DNA of 64,000 nt from positions 3,731,501 through 3,795,500 of the forward strand of contig NZ_CP080414.1 of the NCBI RefSeq assembly GCF_019457615.1, given 5' to 3'. Numbering within the stretch: the first letter of the stretch is position 1; every line of letters begins with the position of its first letter. The position numbers and the translations under genes were made by a program. Below, piece by piece: positions 61,074 to 64,000 of this stretch. The DNA comes from Shewanella zhangzhouensis. GTDB taxonomy: Bacteria; Pseudomonadota; Gammaproteobacteria; Enterobacterales; Shewanellaceae. The notes below the pieces were generated by a model, which worked only from the letters and a program-made list of their open reading frames with translations, was not told the DNA's origin and did not search any database.

Positions 61074-63344
61074 TTACAGGGCCGGGGTATCCCCTTCACC
61101 CAGCTCAACACTGTCGACCCGTTGCAGACCCCGTGGCAGCTTGGCGCCACGCCGGCCTCGCTCACCCCGGTAATGCTCGAGATCGGAACTCTTCAGCGTC
61201 AACTTACGTTTGCCTGCCCACAGGGTCACGGCCGAGTCGGCCGGCACCAGGTGCAGGTGTATCAGCAGCTCTTCACGGTTTTTAGCCCGCTCGCTGGGAA
61301 TACCGATAATTTTATTGCCCTTCCCCTTCGCCAGTTGCGGCAGCGCATCCAGCCCAAAGACCAGCATGCGGCCTTCATTGGTGATGGCCAAAATGGACGG
61401 ATTGGCGTCTTTGTCAACCCGGCGAGGCGCCAGCGCCTTGGCGCCGGATGGTAAACTGAGCAGCGCCTTACCGGCCTTGTTACGGGAGATCATATCGGCA
61501 AAAGAGCAGACAAAACCATAACCTGCATCACTGGCGAGCAAGTAGTGGTGCTGCTCTTCACCCAAAAGCACATGCTCCATGGTTTCGCCCGGAGCCAGAT
61601 TAAAGCGGGTGGTAATAGGCTCGCCCTGGCTTCTCGCCGACGGCAGTGTGTGGGTATCGGTGGAGAAGGCTCGGCCAGAGCTGTCGATAAACACACTCTG
61701 CTGGTTACTGCGCCCCTGCGCCGCACAAAGGAAACCATCGCCCGCTTTATAAGACAGGGCGCCTGCGTCTATATCGTGGCCCTTGGCACAGCGTACCCAC
61801 CCCTTTTCAGACAGCACAACTGTCACAGGTTCGGTGGGTAAGAGTTCCTGTTCGGTCAGGGCACGGGACTCTCCGCGCACGACCAGAGGCGAGCGGCGAT
61901 CGTCACCGTAAGTTTCGGCATCCTTTTCCAATTCTTTCTTGATTAAGGTCTTGAGACGGCGCTCCGAACCCAGGATCTGCTCCAGCTTATTGCGCTCTTC
62001 TTCAAGTTCGCTCTGCTCGGTTTTGATTTTCATCTCTTCGAGCTTGGCCAGATGGCGCAGCTTGAGTTCCAGAATGGCCTCGGCCTGACGGTCAGACAGA
62101 CCGAAACGCGCCATCAGCTCGGCCTTGGGCTCATCGTGGAAGCGAATGATTTCAATCACTTCATCGATGTTAAGGAAGGCAATCATCAAAGCTTCGAGGA
62201 TATGCAGTCTTGCCAACACCTTATCCAGACGGAATTGCAGACGGCGTCGTACGGTTTCGGTACGGAACACCAGCCATTCGGCCAGCATGTCCTTCAGACC
62301 TTTTACCTTGGGACGGCCATCCAGGCCAATCACATTCAGGTTAACCCGATAACTCTTTTCAAGCTCGGTGGTCGCAAACAGGTGGGCCATCAGCTGTTCC
62401 ACATCCACCCGGTTAGAGCGTGGTACCAACACCAGTCGCACCGGGTTTTCGTGGTCGGATTCGTCACGCAGGTCCGTCACCATCGGCAGCTTTTTCGCCT
62501 GCATCTGGGCGGCGATTTGCTCGAGGATCTTACTGGAGCTGGCCTGATGCGGCAGCGCAGAGATCACCACCTCACCGTTTTCCATCTCGTAGACAGCGCG
62601 CATCCGGATGGAGCCACGGCCGGACTCGTAAATCTTGGCAATTTCATCGGCGGGGGTAATGATTTCCGCCTCTGTGGGATAATCAGGCCCAGGTACCAGT
62701 TCCATTAAGCGATTGAGCTCAGTGGCAGGATTATCAATTAACTCGATACAGGCGCGGGTCAGTTCCCGGGCGTTGTGGGGCGGAATATCCGTCGCCATAC
62801 CCACGGCAATACCGGTTACACCGTTAAGCAGAATGTGCGGCAAGCGGGCCGGTAACACCTTGGGCTCTTTCATGGTGCCGTCAAAGTTGACGCCCCAATC
62901 CACAGTGCCCTGACCGAGCTCAGAGAGCAGCACTTCGGAGAAGCGTGACAACCTGGCTTCGGTATATCGCATGGCGGCGAAGGACTTGGGATCGTCAGGC
63001 GCCCCCCAGTTACCCTGACCATCCACCAGCGGATAGCGGTAGGAAAATGGCTGGGCCATCAGCACCATGGCTTCGTAACAGGCACTGTCACCGTGGGGAT
63101 GATATTTACCCAGCACGTCACCCACGGTACGGGCGGATTTCTTGTGCTTTGACTGGGCATTGAGACCCAGCTCGCTCATGGCGTAGACGATACGTCTTTG
63201 CACCGGCTTGAGGCCATCACCGATATGGGGAAGGGCCCGATCCATGATCACGTACATGGAATAGTTGAGATAGGCCTCTTCGGTGAAGCGCCTCAGGGGC
63301 ATTTGCTCTACACCGTCCAGGCTTAAGTCAATGGCGTCACTCAT
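61074..63344 (-). CDS. parC: DNA topoisomerase IV subunit A
   Basis: 756 residues. Catalytic Tyr127 in FAAMRYTEARLS; the quinolone-resistance-determining positions are Ser87 and Glu91 (HPHGDSACYEAM), the sensitive form. C-terminal pinwheel repeats (about 500-740). Decatenates daughter chromosomes with ParE, not in the window. The ATG overlaps the stop of the upstream PQQ-type gene (ATGA). Confidence 0.96.
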   Translation of the reverse strand: MSDAIDLSLDGVEQMPLRRFTEEAYLNYSMYVIMDRALPHIGDGLKPVQRRIVYAMSELGLNAQSKHKKSARTVGDVLGKYHPHGDSACYEAMVLMAQPFSYRYPLVDGQGNWGAPDDPKSFAAMRYTEARLSRFSEVLLSELGQGTVDWGVNFDGTMKEPKVLPARLPHILLNGVTGIAVGMATDIPPHNARELTRACIELIDNPATELNRLMELVPGPDYPTEAEIITPADEIAKIYESGRGSIRMRAVYEMENGEVVISALPHQASSSKILEQIAAQMQAKKLPMVTDLRDESDHENPVRLVLVPRSNRVDVEQLMAHLFATTELEKSYRVNLNVIGLDGRPKVKGLKDMLAEWLVFRTETVRRRLQFRLDKVLARLHILEALMIAFLNIDEVIEIIRFHDEPKAELMARFGLSDRQAEAILELKLRHLAKLEEMKIKTEQSELEEERNKLEQILGSERRLKTLIKKELEKDAETYGDDRRSPLVVRGESRALTEQELLPTEPVTVVLSEKGWVRCAKGHDIDAGALSYKAGDGFLCAAQGRSNQQSVFIDSSGRAFSTDTHTLPSARSQGEPITTRFNLAPGETMEHVLLGEEQHHYLLASDAGYGFVCSFADMISRNKAGKALLSLPSGAKALAPRRVDKDANPSILAITNEGRMLVFGLDALPQLAKGKGNKIIGIPSERAKNREELLIHLHLVPADSAVTLWAGKRKLTLKSSDLEHYRGERGRRGAKLPRGLQRVDSVELGEGDTPAL

Positions 63345-64000
63345 GGTTGCTCTTCCTGCGTTGGCGCCTCTTCTTCGGCTTCATGCCTGTAGAAGAACCG
63401 GTAAACGTTGCCTTTCAAATCGTCCGAGATAAACAGTGAGCCGTCGGCGCCCAATGCCATGCCATAGGGGCGGGCCACCGGAAACTCACCGTCCAGAAAG
63501 CTTATCAGTGTCTCGCGGCGCTTTACTTCGCCCTTATCCAGGGTCAGGACCACTATCTGGTAGCCAATTTTGCTCGAGCGGTTCCAGGAGCCGTTTTCTG
63601 CCACCAGCAACTGGTTATGGTATTCCGCCGGGAATTGCTCACCACGATAAAACAGCATGCCCATGGGAGACACGTGGGCTGGCAGTTCATAAACCGGGCT
63701 CACGATCTTAAGGTTTTCAGGCTTCTCGTAGGCGGGTTCAATCACATCAGTGGCGTGCACATAGGGGAATCCGTAATGCATACCCTTGATATCGATTCGG
63801 TTTATTTCATCCGGAGGCAGGTTGTCGCCCATCCAGTCGCGGCCGATATCGGCAAACCACAGCTTGCCATCCTGCGGAGCCCAGTCCATGCCCCTCACGG
63901 TTCGTACCCCGGTCGCAATCTGTTCACTGGCGCCGGTATCCACATTGATGGCGATAACAGAGCCAAATGGTGATTCTGACTCACACACGTTACAGGGCGA
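63341..64000 (-). CDS. PQQ-type sugar (glucose/sorbosone) dehydrogenase, 3' part (5' truncated by window)
   Basis: C-terminal 219 residues of a six-bladed beta-propeller dehydrogenase of the soluble aldose/sorbosone type; the open frame continues past the window end. Visible: GMDWAPQDGKLWFADIGRDWMGDN, INRIDIKGMHYGFPYVH, MGMLFYRGEQFP and YGMALGADGSLFISDD. A CNVCESES segment at the edge resembles the cysteine-bearing cap of some members. The N-terminus, signal peptide and part of the catalytic site are out of view. Overlaps parC by 4 bases. Confidence 0.88.
   Translation of the reverse strand, partial: SPCNVCESESPFGSVIAINVDTGASEQIATGVRTVRGMDWAPQDGKLWFADIGRDWMGDNLPPDEINRIDIKGMHYGFPYVHATDVIEPAYEKPENLKIVSPVYELPAHVSPMGMLFYRGEQFPAEYHNQLLVAENGSWNRSSKIGYQIVVLTLDKGEVKRRETLISFLDGEFPVARPYGMALGADGSLFISDDLKGNVYRFFYRHEAEEEAPTQEEQP

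Overview
The window reads as a chromosomal segment of a Shewanella-type gammaproteobacterium. A truncated outer-membrane multiheme cytochrome of the OmcA/MtrC family opens the window, and several long blocks keep the gene order known from Enterobacteria and Shewanella: yheV-yheS-yheT-yheU-prkB-crp, argD/astC-astA-astD, petABC-sspAB, and nnr-tsaE-amiB-mutL-miaA-hfq-hflX-hflK-hflC with a tRNA-Gly array, orn, rsgA, psd and mscM. No transposase, integrase, phage gene or CRISPR array is visible. Genus-level assignment is inference from gene content and synteny.

Layout. 0-1.6 kb: 3' part of a decaheme-type cytochrome. 2-4.6 kb: a small membrane protein, mltA (peptidoglycan lysis) and a Sua5-type tsaC (tRNA t6A synthesis). 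4.7-11.4 kb: a LysR-headed accessory cluster on the minus strand (pirin, Old-Yellow-Enzyme reductase, membrane-anchored flavodoxin, NmrA-like SDR, two paralogous Cys-nucleophile alpha/beta hydrolases). 11.5-21.1 kb: the yhe/prkB/crp block, interrupted by a Tat-exported small subunit plus GMC oxidoreductase pair. 21.2-23.5 kb: PepSY-like protein, response regulator and sensor kinase. 23.6-28.4 kb: arginine succinyltransferase genes plus a DUF1338 protein. 28.7-35.5 kb: HSL-type esterase, HDOD protein, S9 peptidase lipoprotein, pabA, a diguanylate cyclase. 35.5-39.3 kb: sspAB and the cytochrome bc1 complex. 39.6-49.6 kb: a nine-gene housekeeping run (nnr to hflC). 50.8-51.5 kb: five identical tRNA-Gly(GCC) genes interleaved with three tRNA-like remnants. 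51.6-60.5 kb: orn, rsgA, psd, an EamA transporter, mscM, a glycerophosphodiesterase, a DUF3392 protein and a D-2-hydroxyacid dehydrogenase. 60.7 kb to the end: bfd, parC and a truncated PQQ-type sugar dehydrogenase.

The most unusual signal is not a gene. At several unrelated loci, short degenerate tandem arrays (13-15 bp period, different sequence at each locus) lie at or just after gene stop codons, and the repeat unit often carries the stop codon itself. Because 13 and 14 are not multiples of three, successive stops fall in different frames. Two other points deserve attention: the 180-bp tRNA/pseudo-tRNA repeat unit, and the accessory redox/hydrolase cluster, which looks like an electrophile or quinone response module of unknown substrate.

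Start codons were moved inward from the longest open frame where a ribosome binding site or family alignment from memory supported it; each such choice is stated.
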